The notes under the pieces were generated by a model. The model was not told the origin of the DNA. It saw only the letters and a list, made by a program, of their open reading frames with translations, and searched no databases. Positions 24,601-38,400 of a stretch of DNA of 64,000 nt are shown in pieces. Numbering within the stretch: position 1 is the first letter of the stretch; each line of letters starts with the position of its first letter. The stretch is from Pterobdella sp. o SKG-2022 (taxonomy: Eukaryota > Annelida > Clitellata > Hirudinida > Piscicolidae). The position numbers and the translations under genes are program-made. The stretch covers positions 11,548,038 through 11,612,037 of the forward strand of contig OZ038322.1 in the NCBI GenBank assembly GCA_964035795.1. Direction: 5' to 3'.

Positions 24601-27600
24601 AATGAGAAGTGTTTATCATTGTTACTTATACTAACACTAGTGAAGATTATTATTTTTGTCTTTAAAAAATATGTTAAAATATAAATTATACAAAAATCAT
24701 GAACATAGTAAAGAAATTCTATGATACTGTTATTAGCAATTGTGCTTGTAAGTATAAGCTTTGAACTCTAACCCTTTGTATAGTTATCAAAGATTTTCCA
24801 TATTACTTTAAAATTTGTATAACCACACTAAGCATCAATTACTAAAGATTATAATTTTATGTACAACTGTTAACACTTTTTTAGCTTCAACCAGTTCTCT
24901 CTGCAAGATAGCAGCAAGTTTGTGGTGAATACTCAAGTACCCACATCCTTCCCATCATCAACCATTACCACTGCACCAATCATCACCTTACCCAATACTT
25001 CAGATAAGAAAAGCACCAAGTCTTCCAGTGAGTTTCAATAGACTTCCTTAATAGTCTAAGGCTTATTTTTTTATAAAATATTTTGAACTTTGTTGTTTGG
25101 TAGATTTATTTTGAGGGACGTTTTATGTGATTTCGTTTATATGAAATATATAACCTAAATAACATTAAAAAAATTGTAATTCTGTAAGTTAGAATTCATT
25201 TGAAAGGATTGATAATTATTCATATATATTTATTATAACAACTCTGTTGAACAAAGGATTTTTGATTACAGCTTCCCAGTCAGTACCAAGCAATTCAAAG
25301 CCTCTGCTTCATGTTATATCAGAAGATTCTGATAACAATAAAAATAACCCATTGAGTATCAACACTATCTCTTTGACGAATACCAGTGCTATCAATTCTA
25401 ATATAAATATAAATGCTAGTGTCAATGCAAATAATAATAATAGTTTCAATGTTATTGGGGTGGTTTCTTCAGCTTTTTCCTCAAGTCTTGTCAATAAGAA
25501 AACCAATAATAACACTGGTGATTTTATTTATTTCTTTTTATATTTTTTCGTTTGGTGCTTCTAGTTTAAAAAATAATTTTAATATGAAGTTTTTTTTATG
25601 TATATTAATTGATTATAAAGGCACCTTGTTTTTGAAGAATTTTGATACATAATTTAACAAAGAAATTGCTATTATATGTAATATAACTTTTTAGAGGCAT
25701 CCTAATTTACTTATAGAAAATAATCAACAATGTTTATCGTCAATTTATGCTAGAATTTCAGTACATTAATTATGTGATATATGTTTTCTAATTTTCTTGT
25801 CTTAACCCCATCATAATTCTTTATAAAATTGTTACTTGTTTCACTCCAATCAGCATACCTATGTAATACAGGAGTTTTGAGGCTGGAAGAAAACAAGGAA
25901 GAGTCGGCACAACAGCACTACACACCACCACAAATACTCAAGCAACATCAAAATTTATTGCAGTCAAACGTGCCAAATATTTTATCATCTGAGAGTAATA
26001 ACAGTAGTAACACAGCGACTGCCAACAGCTCCAATAGTCTGAGTAAGCAACAGACACAATCTCCCAGACCACCGATACTGAGAAAGAGAAACGCTGATGG
26101 GTGGGGGTGCTTTGCTGATAGAATGATACAAAGATTTTGATTAGATAGATCTGATTGTTAGATAAATAGATTTGCTCTTTGCTTAATGTATTCTTTTTTT
26201 AATTATTGCATCAATGGTTTGTTCTATCTATATCCTAAATAGATTTATTTATCGCTTAAAGTGTATAGAATTGATCAATTTCTGAAATATATATTCAAAT
26301 ATGAACAACGTAATCACATCGTTACAAATTATTAAAGCAGCTCAGGAGTATCGAGTAAGAAAAATCTCTTCTCGACGTTCACAACGACGCAGAGCACCAA
26401 CAACACCACCACCGTCTCATTCCCTCAACCTTATTCCAACACACCACTTCAACACTTGACACAACGGCAGAATTCATCCAATGACTCTAGGAAGAACCAA
26501 ATATCTAGGTAGGGTTATTGTATGTTGGTTTATATTATAATGAAATTTATTTGAGATGTTTATGATGGCTATATAATTGAGTTATTTGGTTTTTTTTAAT
26601 CAACTAGCCATAATAAAACGAGTATATTTACGAACAAAAATAAATTTTATTGAAATACGAAGCTTTTCGTTATTTAAGTAACATTTTCAAGTATCTTCTC
26701 CAAGTATTTTCAAGTATCTAGTTAGTGAAAAGCTTCGTATCTTAATAAAATTTATTTATGTTCGTAAATGTACTCGTTATTTGATTTTGTTATTGACATT
26801 GTTGCTTTAACTTTTTTGTTAGCAGCATTAAAAAAAATTCAATTTTGTATTAGTAATTTAGCTATGTCATTTATTTCGGATAAAGGGAGGAAAAATAATG
26901 TATAAAGAAATGAATAAAGTTTATGAATGATTAAGCTGAATGAAATTAACATTGAATAGTGAAAGTAGCAAGGATGTAGAGAATGATGCATCAATGGAAG
27001 GGTTCAACAATACTCCTGATGGTTTGGGTTTTATCACTTCTTTGAATTTAATTAATGTTTCTATTAATTCATCTATTCATATATTCGTTATTGATATATA
27101 TGTTTATAAGGCTATTTGTTCATGTATTCATATATTTGTGGATCTATTTGTTTGCTTATGTTTTTATATATCTATTAAAAACTCTATTGTTTGTGTATTT
27201 GTTCACATATTCACTCAATTCGATGTTTTTCATAGTTTTTATTAATTCACATACTAAGATCGTTCACTCAACACACATGATCATGCACACAGTTACCCCC
27301 CGTAAGAAACCACGCAAGCAGACATTAGTTGCCAACAAGCACTCATCTTCCTATGTCACTAATGACTTGTGAGTTTTACACCATTACACTTTGTAAATTT
27401 TGTTTTATCTTAGTATATAATAATCAATGTGTGGCTCCTTTTTTCCATTTTTTACCATGTCTAAAAAACCCTTTGAAGAATTAATTTGTATCGTATTGCC
27501 AATGACCATTGTAGCAGCCACATGAAACAAGAAGCTTCCTCTGAAGGCGAAGAAGAAAACAAGCAGATATACACTAAAACCCTTGACAAGCAACAGAGTA

Positions 27601-29094
27601 AGAACATTGAAAGATCAGAGCATACTGTTGAAACTAAAAGCACTGAAATTAAGAACAAGAAAAACACTGAAGATGATGCCACAAAAGACAAAGTTAAAGG
27701 TAAGAGTTTTGTTGTAGCTGTTGATGCTGTAGTGGTTTTGAGCTTTAAAACTTGTATTTTTAACTGTAGTGAAAATCAAAACGAATTTTTAGTGTATTAG
27801 AATCACAAAAATTTTTTTCTCTATATGTTTAATTGGAATAAAAATTGTAGATCTTGAAGGATTTGAGATATTCAGTTGTAACATTCGTTGTACCACTTAT
27901 TATTCAGTGTCTCCATTCATTATACCAAATGATTGGAATCAATTATACGCCACAGACGTGAGTGAATACACGGACAGTGATGGATACAAATGGACGGATG
28001 AGAAGCAGAGGCCAGTGGTGAACCTGGGTCAGCAGTACCAGTGCACCTGGAAGCTCTGTGCCAACCACTTCACTTCATACAACGACTTCAAGATCAAAGG
28101 TTCTTTGAAAAGTATTTATAACTTTAAATTTTAGAGACACTTTAATGGCTAATTTTTATATCATTTCGTACGTCGATTTTCAACGCATTAATCAAAACAG
28201 CAAAAAAAGATAGCTTTAATCAAGGTTAAATTTTCTGAATATAGTTTCAAACAAAAATAGTCCACATTCTTAATAAGATGAAAAATTTTAACTGAAAATT
28301 TTCAACCGAATATTACTTCAAAGATTTTAATGAATTTTCGGTTCAACAGACGAGAGAAGGCCTACGGTGAGTGAGTTGGCCAACCAGAAGGGAATGCAGC
28401 AGAGAATCAGTGGGTTTAGACTCTATCTGGTGGCAGACAACCTCAATGAAATGGTTAACATTTTTTTTTTATAACTCTCATCTATATTAGAAAGTAATCT
28501 TGAGAGGCTATAATTTGGAAATAAAATGGATTCATTATTACAACGAAACAAAGCTTTTTTATATTGTTTTGAGATGAGTAATAATCTGTTTCAAATGTTA
28601 TAAGTTTTAGCCGTAAAAACAAATTCAATGAAAACTTCTTCAAATTTGCATAGACCAAAATAATCTTATTGGAATATAATATTACACAACACAGAAGGAA
28701 GACGAGAGAACGTCCAAAGAGGAGTGGGTATGGATGGAGGAACAGCTGAACAACTATCCTGACCTGCATGTCATCAAGGACCTCATCATGGTCTGTTTCA
28801 CTCTCCCGTGCTAAGTTTACATTTTTTAGTCCTGTTTTTGAACAGATGAAATCTGAGTTTTTATTTTTTAGTTACTTTTTTCTAACAAAATTTAGTTTTT
28901 AATCCTCTTATTTTTACTAAACTCAACGTGAAACAACATGACAGGCAAACATCCAGAGGTCGATGAAGTGTGTGGAGCAGTGTAATGAGTTGAAATCAAG
29001 TGTGTTGAAGGTTTTGCAAGGGCGGGGGCAAGCTGAAGAAGTGCTTCTCAAATACCAGAGCAAGAGGCCTGTCAAGAAGAAGGATCGTTGCTAA
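21646..29094 (+). CDS. SAP130: Histone deacetylase complex subunit SAP130, 19 exons
   Basis: SAP130 is a nuclear subunit of the Sin3-HDAC co-repressor; its C-terminus contacts the complex. Exons: 21646-21732, 21981-22029, 22106-22255, 22339-22457, 22542-22858, 22931-23334, 23604-23711, 24122-24608, 24885-25027, 25272-25517, 25854-26100, 26341-26508, 26960-27021, 27293-27368, 27515-27699, 27851-28099, 28350-28453, 28695-28790, 28945-29094. All phases agree; 1148 aa against about 1050 in vertebrates. The first two thirds are Ser/Thr/Gln-rich, with a poly-Gln run near 24490-24530. Diagnostic parts are SPRPPILRKRNADG, the basic VTPRKKPRKQ, and the C-terminal helices ELANQKGMQQR, HVIKDLIMANIQRSM and SSVLKVLQGR. 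Introns 7 and 12 hold MITEs. The exon at 25854 could instead start just after TACAG at 25871. It ends 294 bp from the stop of ACADVL. Confidence 0.9.
23884..23982. mobile_element. Fold-back MITE in SAP130 intron 7
   Basis: Arms AAACACTAAG...GAGAAACTTAATACA and the inverse TGTATTAAGTTTCTCAATA...CTTAGTGTTT pair over about 40 bases around a 20-base centre that includes ACGAAAAGCTTTG. It resembles the other fold-back elements of the window but has different tips. Confidence 0.6.
26613..26782. mobile_element. Fold-back MITE in SAP130 intron 12
   Basis: Terminal arms AACGAGTATATTTACGAAC and GTTCGTAAATGTACTCGTT are near-perfect inverses. Inward of them, AAATTTTATTGAAATACGAA pairs with the inverse near 26735-26755, and both carry the AAGCTTTTCG core. 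The middle repeats a TTTTCAAGTATCT unit. This is the longest and cleanest copy. Confidence 0.75.
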
Positions 29095-29388
29095 ATCTTT
29101 GGGGTTTTTATAGCATCGTTTAAGTTTGTTTCATGCAGAGGATTATTTTATGATGACTACTAGCACTACTCTGAAACAGATTTTTTTTTAAAATTCATTT
29201 TGAAAGTATTTCATTACTTAAAATTTATTTAGTTTTCATTCTTCACAAAAAAAGAAATCATTTATTCTTTTGAAAAATTATTTGAAAATCCTTGTAAATT
29301 GAAAGAACATGATTGAGTTATTTAAAAAATTAAAGCGAAACGACGATAGCCCTTTTGAGAAACAGTTTTATTTCATTGATTAAATAGT
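29095..29388. other. Tail-to-tail gap, SAP130 / ACADVL
   Basis: The two stop codons face each other across 294 bp, so the 3' UTRs are short or overlap. No gene here. Confidence 0.6.
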
Positions 29389-32300
29389 TTAAAATCCCAA
29401 TGGACTGGAGTAGCTGGGAGATCCATGTTTCATTGTTGTCTCTGCGATACTGCTCAGTTTTTCAAACCTGATAATTTCAAAAAATCTTAGTGACTTTTCT
29501 TGAATATTATCTAATTTTATCAGTATTAAATATGCGAACCTTTTAGTGTACTTTGGATCACTGCGTACTTGTTTCAGTTGTCCTACCACTTTACCAACGC
29601 CCTAAGATGGTTAACATTACTGTTACGAATACTACATAAAATGAAAATAAAAAAAAACAAGATATTTGAATGAATTTTAGTAAATCCAAAACAATGTTAA
29701 TTAGACTATTATTGATTTTTTTAAAAATGATAAAACCATACAAGACCTCGGTACAGACTAGTTGAGCCATCATAGCTTCATGTTCTGCTGTGGCTAGTCC
29801 TGTTTCTAAACTCTTACTTGCTCTTGATAGCACACAAGCCATCGAATATATCTCTATGGCAGCATTTGCTAACCTGTTCAAGTAGAACTGCTGGTCTGTT
29901 GAAGAATTTAAAAATTTTTTAATAGAGTTCGATAAACTAAATTTTTTAGTAAATACTGTGAGATTTCAAAAAAATGCTGAAAAAACTTACCTATTATGTT
30001 CTTTCCGTATTTTATCAACAATCTTTCAACAGATATACCAAAATCTTCAACGCTTGAAGTGAGCTGAAAACAATAAATTATTTTGAAATATATTATTTAT
30101 ACAACAAAAGATATAAAAAGAAACTTTGAAGTAAAAACTAAATACATAAATGCGAATAGAACCTGGCCAGCCTGTTCGGAGAGTGAAGGATGCACGTGTT
30201 TCAAGATGGACTCTGTGGTCGAAAACCCAACCAATCTGCCATCAAAACACATTATCATTCATAAACTCTTATAACGTATATGCAACCTTTTAGCCCGTTT
30301 AGAGCCCTCTCCGATGAGTTTTCCCAAGTTGGCTGCAGGGTTCTTGAAGGCAGCTTGCAGGTCCTTCAGGTGGCTTCCTGCATACTTTATACAAGTGAAC
30401 ATGCAAGAGATTATACATTATAAAAAGTTGAAATGATAAAGTTATTATGAAGAATTTTTCAGCATCACACATATATAATAACGACCAACACCTGTACTCC
30501 CGACAAGGCAACCAACAATCTAAGAATGTCATTGGTTCCTTCAAAGATTCTAAAAATCCTCAAATCCCTTAATATCTTCTCCAAACCTATATCCTGTTGA
30601 GCAATGATCAAATCTTTTAAATTTCCATCATTTTATTTTGCAATATTCTTTTTTGCTCAATAAAATTTTCGCTATCAAACATGTTCAAATTTAATACAGT
30701 CTCTCAAAGGGCTGAGAACGTAATTGCACATTCATCTTCTAAACTCCAAAAAAACGAAAATATTTATTAAATAAATAAACATTCATGGTCATTTTCATCA
30801 CCCCTATAAAAAACCAATGTAGAATGAACACCTTCATGTATCCATTGCCTCCAAGGATCTGTATGGCCTCGTCACAAACGTACCATGCTGCCTCCTGATG
30901 TGACCATGTATATATTTCAATCAATACCATTATCATTTGACTTTAATAGAATGTCTTCGAAACCTATTTATTATATCAAAATAATTTAGCAAAAATAAAA
31001 ACTCAATTTAGAAGTTTTATGAGTATGGAATGAAAATATAACTAGTACGTGCAAGAAAATAATCAATTTTTAAAACTGAAATAAATTTTAGAAAAACTTA
31101 TTATTCATAGATAATTTTTAAAAAAATTATTAACTATGAAAATATGCAAATTAATTGCAAAAACTCAAGAAGTTGACGCATGTATCTAACAAAACAACAG
31201 ATGGACTTATAAATGTAGCATGGAAACTAATGAAGCAAGCAACATACAGAGCCAACGATCTTGCTGATGGCAGCTTCAATATGAAAGTCCTGTGCACCTC
31301 GGTCCATTTGGGCTGCTACTGAAAACGCCATGCTCTGTTGTGGAAGTATTTATTGAAGATATCATAAATAATTAGTTTGAGGGTATTTTCATGATAGGTT
31401 ATGAACTAAGTAGTAAAGAGTGAACAATCTTACATGTTGAAACTATTGATGGACGATTTTGATCATCGTGTTTTTAAACACGTTAAGGTACGATAAACAG
31501 GTTGGTGAAATTAGTTAAATGAACAATTTTATAATAATACAATGTTTTTCGTAGATTGAACTTACATTATCAAGTATACAAGCTTAAAGACGTCCTTGTC
31601 ATATCTTTGCTCTTATTCAAACTTATGCCACAAAAAAAACTATGAAAATAAATTAATCTTCAATAATATACATATGTAACTTTAAATTTTCGAATCAAAA
31701 AAATCTTCATGTAAATGAACTTCTAATAGTCTGATGACGTACGCAATAAATAGAATAACATACTTCGCATATGTAGTGGGCGATTGTCATGCGAGCAATT
31801 TTCTCTTGGATTCCCTGGAAGCTTTCCAGCTTTTTACCAAACTGCACTCTGTTAGTGGCGTGATCTGAAGCCACCTGGATACATCTGAAAGACACCATTA
31901 TAAATAAAACTTAAAATAAGCATTTAGCCAAGTGCAAAATTAATGAATGATTAGTGATCCTGTAATAAAACTTCATATGAACGGTGAAAAACATAAAAAT
32001 CAATAACACATAATAACACAGTATTTATCATGACATACAAAAATTAATTGATAGTGGGTAGGATACTTATTCATGGTGCCTGATAGCAGAGCCCCCATTC
32101 CGAATCTGCCAGCATTCAGTATGTTCACCGCTATCTTGAAGCCTTCTCCCGGCTCTGTAGGGTTAAACGATTTCCAACTTTATGCAAGAACAATTATAAA
32201 TGAAAAAATACATTGAACGACAACATATCAAATACACGTTTTTATAATTTCTAAAAGTGCAAATTTACTTGCATCTTAACACCATCAATAGCTTCATCCA

Positions 32301-35008
32301 TTATATAGTAATGAACTAAGTTACACAAGCAGAAATTGTACCAGTACTGAATTAATTTCCATATGGTGATTTTATTAAGACTTGAAGTTGTCAAAAGTTT
32401 TCCACAAGGCATCAAATTGGATCCCGCCTAAATAGCCACTGGTAGCCAAGTTTTCCTGCTGTCGCTTTAAAACTATATACACTACTACAATATGAAAACT
32501 ACAAAAAGCACATGCTTCCAAGAAGGTTTTCCTTGGGCACTTTAACGTTGTCGAAGTGGAGTTCTGTGGTGTTTGATGCCTTTATACCCATCTTTTTCTC
32601 AGCAGGACCACTGTAGTAGATCATCGTTATTCGTATGTACATTATAACTAAGATAAATTTAAATTGAATAAACTCAAACATTTGAAGCTAAATTAAACCA
32701 ATATTCAAATAGGATTTTTTAGATAAACTGTTTAATAATAACTAGTAAAACTTGTATGAATAAAGTATCAATTGTCATACCTAGTGATGCCACCGAATCC
32801 CCGCTCAACAATGAATGCGCAAACCTTGTCCTTCGTCTCACCTGTTTTCTCATTTTTTACCGGTGACTGAAAAAGTTTAACAAAATAATTTCGAATTAAA
32901 TATAATTTATTGAGCGAGTGTATCTTCAAATAGGCTCCTAATAAAATAACGCAACGTAATAAATTTAAGCTCTAATATCTTTAAACAAGTATTAATAAAG
33001 TGTGGTTTGAACCTTAGCGAAGACTGTAAAAACATCGGCAATTCCACCATTACTGATCCATATTTTGCTTCCATTCAGTACGTAGTGGTCACCCATAGGT
33101 GTGGCGTGTGTTTTGATGGACTATAAATTATTTATTTAAGATGTTTCAGCTTTTGATGTTGTTCGAATACTTATTGCTAATATGGTGAGATTTATTCCTT
33201 TGTAAAAACAAAATGTAATGTGAAAACTTGATTTTTTTTAACAGAAAAATATAAATAAAGTTTCTAATCTAATTGATATAGTGTGTGTATCACATAAACC
33301 AATAATAAAGTGAAAAAACTAAAAAATTAACATTATTACACAAAACTAATTATTAAAACTTGAACTCATGATACAATATATTCATATGTAGTTTTTGTAT
33401 AACAAACACCATTACTCACACCAGCATCTGATCCACTGGAAGTCTCAGTCAAGCAATATGCAGCTATCTTTTCCCCTGACACAAGCGATGGTAAATACTT
33501 TTCTTTTTGCTCTTCATTTCCATAAAGGGTTATTCCTTTATATCCTATCGACTAAAGAAAGTGATAAATGTGTTGATAATTGAAACGTTGACATATAGAT
33601 AAAATTCAATTAATTTTTAATGTATTTAGTTATTAAAATAAATTTTGAATTAAATGAAATATTTATGATAAAATCATTACACACCTAAAAACAGTTTTTT
33701 GAAAAAAACAAAGAAGTTAGTATTTTTTCATTTAAAATGGTTATATAAAAATAATGCAAAACAATCAAAACCTGATGGGCACCCAGAAAAACTGCAGTGC
33801 CTAAATCATTAGATCCTAAAATCTGACTGAGTCGAGCATATTGCGTGTTGTTCAACTGTAGACCACCTAGTGCAAAAATAGCGTTGTAAAATTGGATAGG
33901 ATATACACATATGTTGAATATTTTTTAATGAAATTTAAAATAAAATTTAGTTTCATAATATGAGTTTTAGTTTATTTTGAAAAAATAATCAATATTCAAT
34001 AGCCTGGCAAATCTTAGAGAAGTGAATACTATTGCTAATTTAATGTGTTGGATCAATATAATCTCAATATGATTGAAGTTTCAGCCTGTGAACAATACAT
34101 TATAACTAAACACAGAAGTTTATAGGTTTAATAAGGTACGAAGCTTTTTAATTTACAAAAGAATCATCACTAACAATTATTTCATTTTAAATATAAAAGC
34201 TTTGTTCATTAATATACCCTGAGCCTTTGTTTTTAGTTATTTATTAAAAACAATAATAGATGAACATTTGAAAAAATGTATGACATGAGCAAACCATATT
34301 TTTCTGGTGACATAATGCCAAAAGCCCCAACATCTCTGAGGCCTTGAATCACATGTTCTTCCATGCCTTCCTTGTCATCATTCTTCAGTGACACCATGGC
34401 ATCCTGTTCATTATTTGCTAAAATAAATATTAAAATTTTTTTATAAAACTATTATTGAAAAACTGTTTATGATTTATTTGTGAGTGGCTTTAAATGATTA
34501 TTGAGTTTTACTTGAAAAAATGCCTCCAGTGGATCAAGCATTGACTTTATGTTGTCAAGCTGTTCATTAGACAATTCTTCAAAATAATATTAAAATTTTC
34601 AAAACAGATAATTTTTGTGTCAGGTTATAACTTAAATAATTATGAAGCAAATGATAAAATTCAAATGACCATGTCTATATGGAAATACATCTTCGTGTTT
34701 TATGACCCCTTTAAAAATGTTTAACGCAAATGAATTTGAGTCTAAAACTTTTTTTTCATCTTTTCCCGAATTTTGTTGTTTGGAAAGGTATTTTGTAGAT
34801 GAGAAAAAAGTTCTTTTATTTGCTTTAGTGAGAGCAGAAAAATTGTCATGTCGTAAACTAGCAAAAATATAAAATAATTAATTGCAATCACTATATTACT
34901 ATTATTTTATATCGTTCGAATGAAAGAAGGTTCTTACGCTCTGACATAATAAGCACATCGGCCATTGAATGATTTGCTTAAAAAATTATATATCATTTTG
35001 TTTTTCAT
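29389..35008 (-). CDS. ACADVL: Very long-chain acyl-CoA dehydrogenase, 20 exons
   Basis: VLCAD catalyses the first, FAD-dependent step of mitochondrial beta-oxidation of long acyl-CoAs at the inner membrane. Exons: 34938-35008, 34670-34857, 34512-34576, 34295-34403, 33772-33866, 33420-33551, 33013-33120, 32781-32866, 32516-32610, 32067-32154, 31764-31884, 31248-31334, 30832-30894, 30492-30593, 30287-30384, 30163-30235, 29991-30063, 29747-29895, 29540-29601, 29389-29467; phases all agree, 647 aa (human 655). The first 40 residues are basic and Ser-rich like a mitochondrial presequence. Landmarks are [52 protein letters not shown] and [12 protein letters not shown], with catalytic Glu454. The extra C-terminal domain, ending SSPLGF as in VLCAD, separates it from short-chain relatives; ACAD9 is the only close alternative. 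Intron 9 needs a GC donor (after 32516). Confidence 0.95.
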
Positions 35009-35408
35009 TCTTTGGAATATAAAATAGGCTTTATTTGATTGAAACTTTACGCAACTAGACAAAATAGTTAAAAGGCCAAAATAGGGAACAAATACAATCT
35101 TAAAAGTTAAATGTATATGAGAGATTTAAAAAAAAACAAAAAACAGAATTAAAAAAAAATTTTTTTCATTTTACCTAAAAATTAATCATCAACTTTTAAA
35201 TCTATTGTTTTAGTAGAAATTAAGTTTTAAATTTTTTAAAAAAGCAAAACATCAAATAAAAAAAGTTAAAACCTATTTTTATAAAAATGTTGATAATTAG
35301 TAATTGATTATTGGCGTGCACCTCTATTAAAGTCTTATAACATCGAGCAATGTTAACTTTTAGTCAATAAACTAGTTTCACCGTGAATTAAAGCGTTTTG
35401 AGTAAAAA
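35009..35408. promoter_or_regulatory. Shared head-to-head promoter region, ACADVL / LIPE
   Basis: Only 400 bp lie between the divergent start codons. The stretch is AT-rich with long A and T runs and no obvious TATA box in place. Shared control of the two genes is inference from the spacing. Confidence 0.45.
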
Positions 35409-38400
35409 ATGGCAGATGATGTTTTGTTTAGGGAAGAATTAGATGAGAAATATTTTAAAAGTATTGAAGCAACTATAAAAGAAATTAAGTCTTATGCGAA
35501 TAGTAATTTTGAGTATTATAAATGCTATTCCGATAATCTGTCTTTGCGCTTTGTCCAAAGTTGTTCTTTTTTGTTGGACTATATAAATGATGGATTACTC
35601 GAAGAAATTGGTTTTATTCTCACTGTTGGGCGTTCTCATGATTTTTCCGAAAACTGTCCTGGAAATGGGTTTAGAAGTTTGGTAAAGGTTATTCATAGAT
35701 GCTGTTACCGTGTTCTGTCACTTGTTCGATATATTTCAAACAAAAAGTCATCTGTATTTTTTAGACATGATACTCATGGAAAAGAGGTAAAGTTTTATTG
35801 TTTTAATTTAGTTCATATTCAGTTTTTAACTTATTTTATAATCAAATGCAATTAAATATATGAATAATCATGTTAAATAATTTTTTATTTATTCAGTTAG
35901 AAGCCTTTGTCAACACTTTGGGGCAACTCAAAGCTTGCCTGCATTATGCTCAAAAGTATTGTTACATTTTCAAAGAAAATCTCATAGTAGAAGATTGCAA
36001 CGATGAAGTTTATAATCTCATGCTGGAATTTGAAAATCTTTCTCAAGAACCTTTCTTTGGCACTTGTTTGGGTTTTCAAGTAGGTTCTTTGTGAAAAATT
36101 TTTTTAACAATTTTTAATTAAAAAATATAAAAGTATCCAAAAGCATATCAAATTTTCATAGTTTTGTGAATCAATGAGCCAGCCATTAAACATGATGCAT
36201 TTGATACTGGCTTGCTACAATGAGGGATTCAACAAGCCAACTGCCCTCATGAAGGTGACATCAAGCCTCCTACACAGTGGAAAATTCTACCTTTCACCTG
36301 AACTACGTTCTCAAAAGGTATGCAGGATTATTTTTTTTATCTACATAGTCAAAAATTGCACATTGTATATTAATACTTAGATAGTGTCAAACATTGTTAG
36401 ATTGGTAAATTATGATGAGTTGGTAGTTTCAATATTGTAAATTATGAAACAAAAAATCATTTTAGATATATAATTTTTTATTGTATACAATGCTTTTTAG
36501 TATATATTAGATATCATCTTTAGCTACTTCAATAGTAGCACAAACCAATTTTTTATCTGACTTAATCACGTTGGCTTACTTGTAAAAGTTCAAAAATGAG
36601 TATTTCAAATTTTCTTAGAACAGTTCTGTTATAAATAAACGATTTTTTTCATTAATTTACGTTTACCCCTTACTAAGATCATTATTAAAATCTAAATTTT
36701 ATTTTAAAATTGAATTTCATTTTATTAATATTTTTTATAAATATGGAATTGTATATATCCAAATAAATATCAGTTTTCATATTTAAATAATACTGATATT
36801 ATTTCAGCAAGATCAATAATCAATAGTATTAACCATTAAAAGTTAAAATTTTTTCAAGATACATAAAAAGATGAGAACCTATATAAATTATTCTCTTGTT
36901 TACCATACTTGAGCATAAATCCATTTTTCAGTGGACTTTTTATGCAGTCTAGAGTGTGTTTTGTATGAAATTTGAAAAATACATCTTTACCATATATATC
37001 ATTAGGTGAGAATTGCTTAACAAACGTTGAAGCGTTTTGCTATCAATTTGTAGGAGAAAATTATCAAATTCTATTAGTTTTTAATCAGTCCACAAGTCTT
37101 TATAGATTAAAATTCAATCTCTTCTACGATTATATCATATCTATTGAATATTAATTTTTGTTATATACATATATTAATATATTCACAAATCATATAATTG
37201 AGTTGAATGCATAAAAATAAGTGACTTAAAGTTACCATGTATTAATTTCAAATGAAAATATGCAGAATTAAATTAGGATGCAGCTTTAACAAGCAAATAA
37301 ACTTTAAATTATGGTTATGATTTTTTTAAAATCTGTCCTAAAATCCGTTTTTTTACTCATCTAAATCATGCTGTTTTTATGTTTGTTCAGTCCATTCATA
37401 CCTTGCTTTTACAATAAAGATAATTCCGTCATTAATTTTTCACATACATTTGAAAGTTTAAAACCATTTTCACTTAATTAAAGTTATGTAAGTGAAGATT
37501 TACATTTATTTAGTAGTTAAAATTATATATACAACAATAAATCATTTTTTATAGACCCTGGAATCTAAGATTTAAGTTTTAAACCAAGAAAATCAATGGC
37601 ATAACAATAATAAAGTTTTCCCATATTATCACCATTGATTGAACAATTACTTCAGGTGGTGTCTGCAACTTTGGATGGCGATGTGACCTTCTGCAAATCT
37701 TTCTGGTCCCTCAGTGAAAACATGCTTGTGCATGTAGGTCTTTGTGTTTTCCAACTGTTCTTTATCGTTGATTTTCCAAGAGTTTTAGCTTTTCATATTG
37801 ATGGAATGGTTTTAATACGTTTGGTTGGTTTTTGTTATGTTTTTAGATGGTTGATTTAAGAGATTATATAGGTTTTCTGTTCAATTTACGCTCAATAGCG
37901 CGATATTGACAGTCTTATGCTGAATAGAATTTATAAAAATCTGATGTTAAAAATTAATTTTATTTGTTATTCAAATCCCGAAAATTTTTATAAAATAACA
38001 TTTTGTTAATTTTTCTTCAATTGTTTCGGAACTAGGTTTTTGGGTTGCAAAACCAGTTCTTATGTTATTGAATGAGATTTGACTGATAAATGAAAAGCTT
38101 AGAGTTCATTTTCAAAACTCTTATTGAAAATAAATATTACTTCATGCTTATTATAATGTGTATCGGTAATTTGTGAACGAAGGTAATTATATTAAGTAAA
38201 ATAGGGTTTTAAACTATTATAAGTGTTTTTTTTAAAATATACTTATAAATCGTCAATTTTTTTGAAGACGGAAGCTTTTTCATTCAAACAGGGTGATTTT
38301 AAACCTCTTTTCAAATTTAATGTTTTTTATTATATACACCAACTTATAAAAAATTCACTACGCTCTCAACAACACTCATATTAATTATATTTGTCTAAGA

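Noticed and set aside
36972..37154. Possible extra LIPE exon
   Set aside because: Flanking exons 3 and 4 already join in phase and no HSL segment is missing between them.
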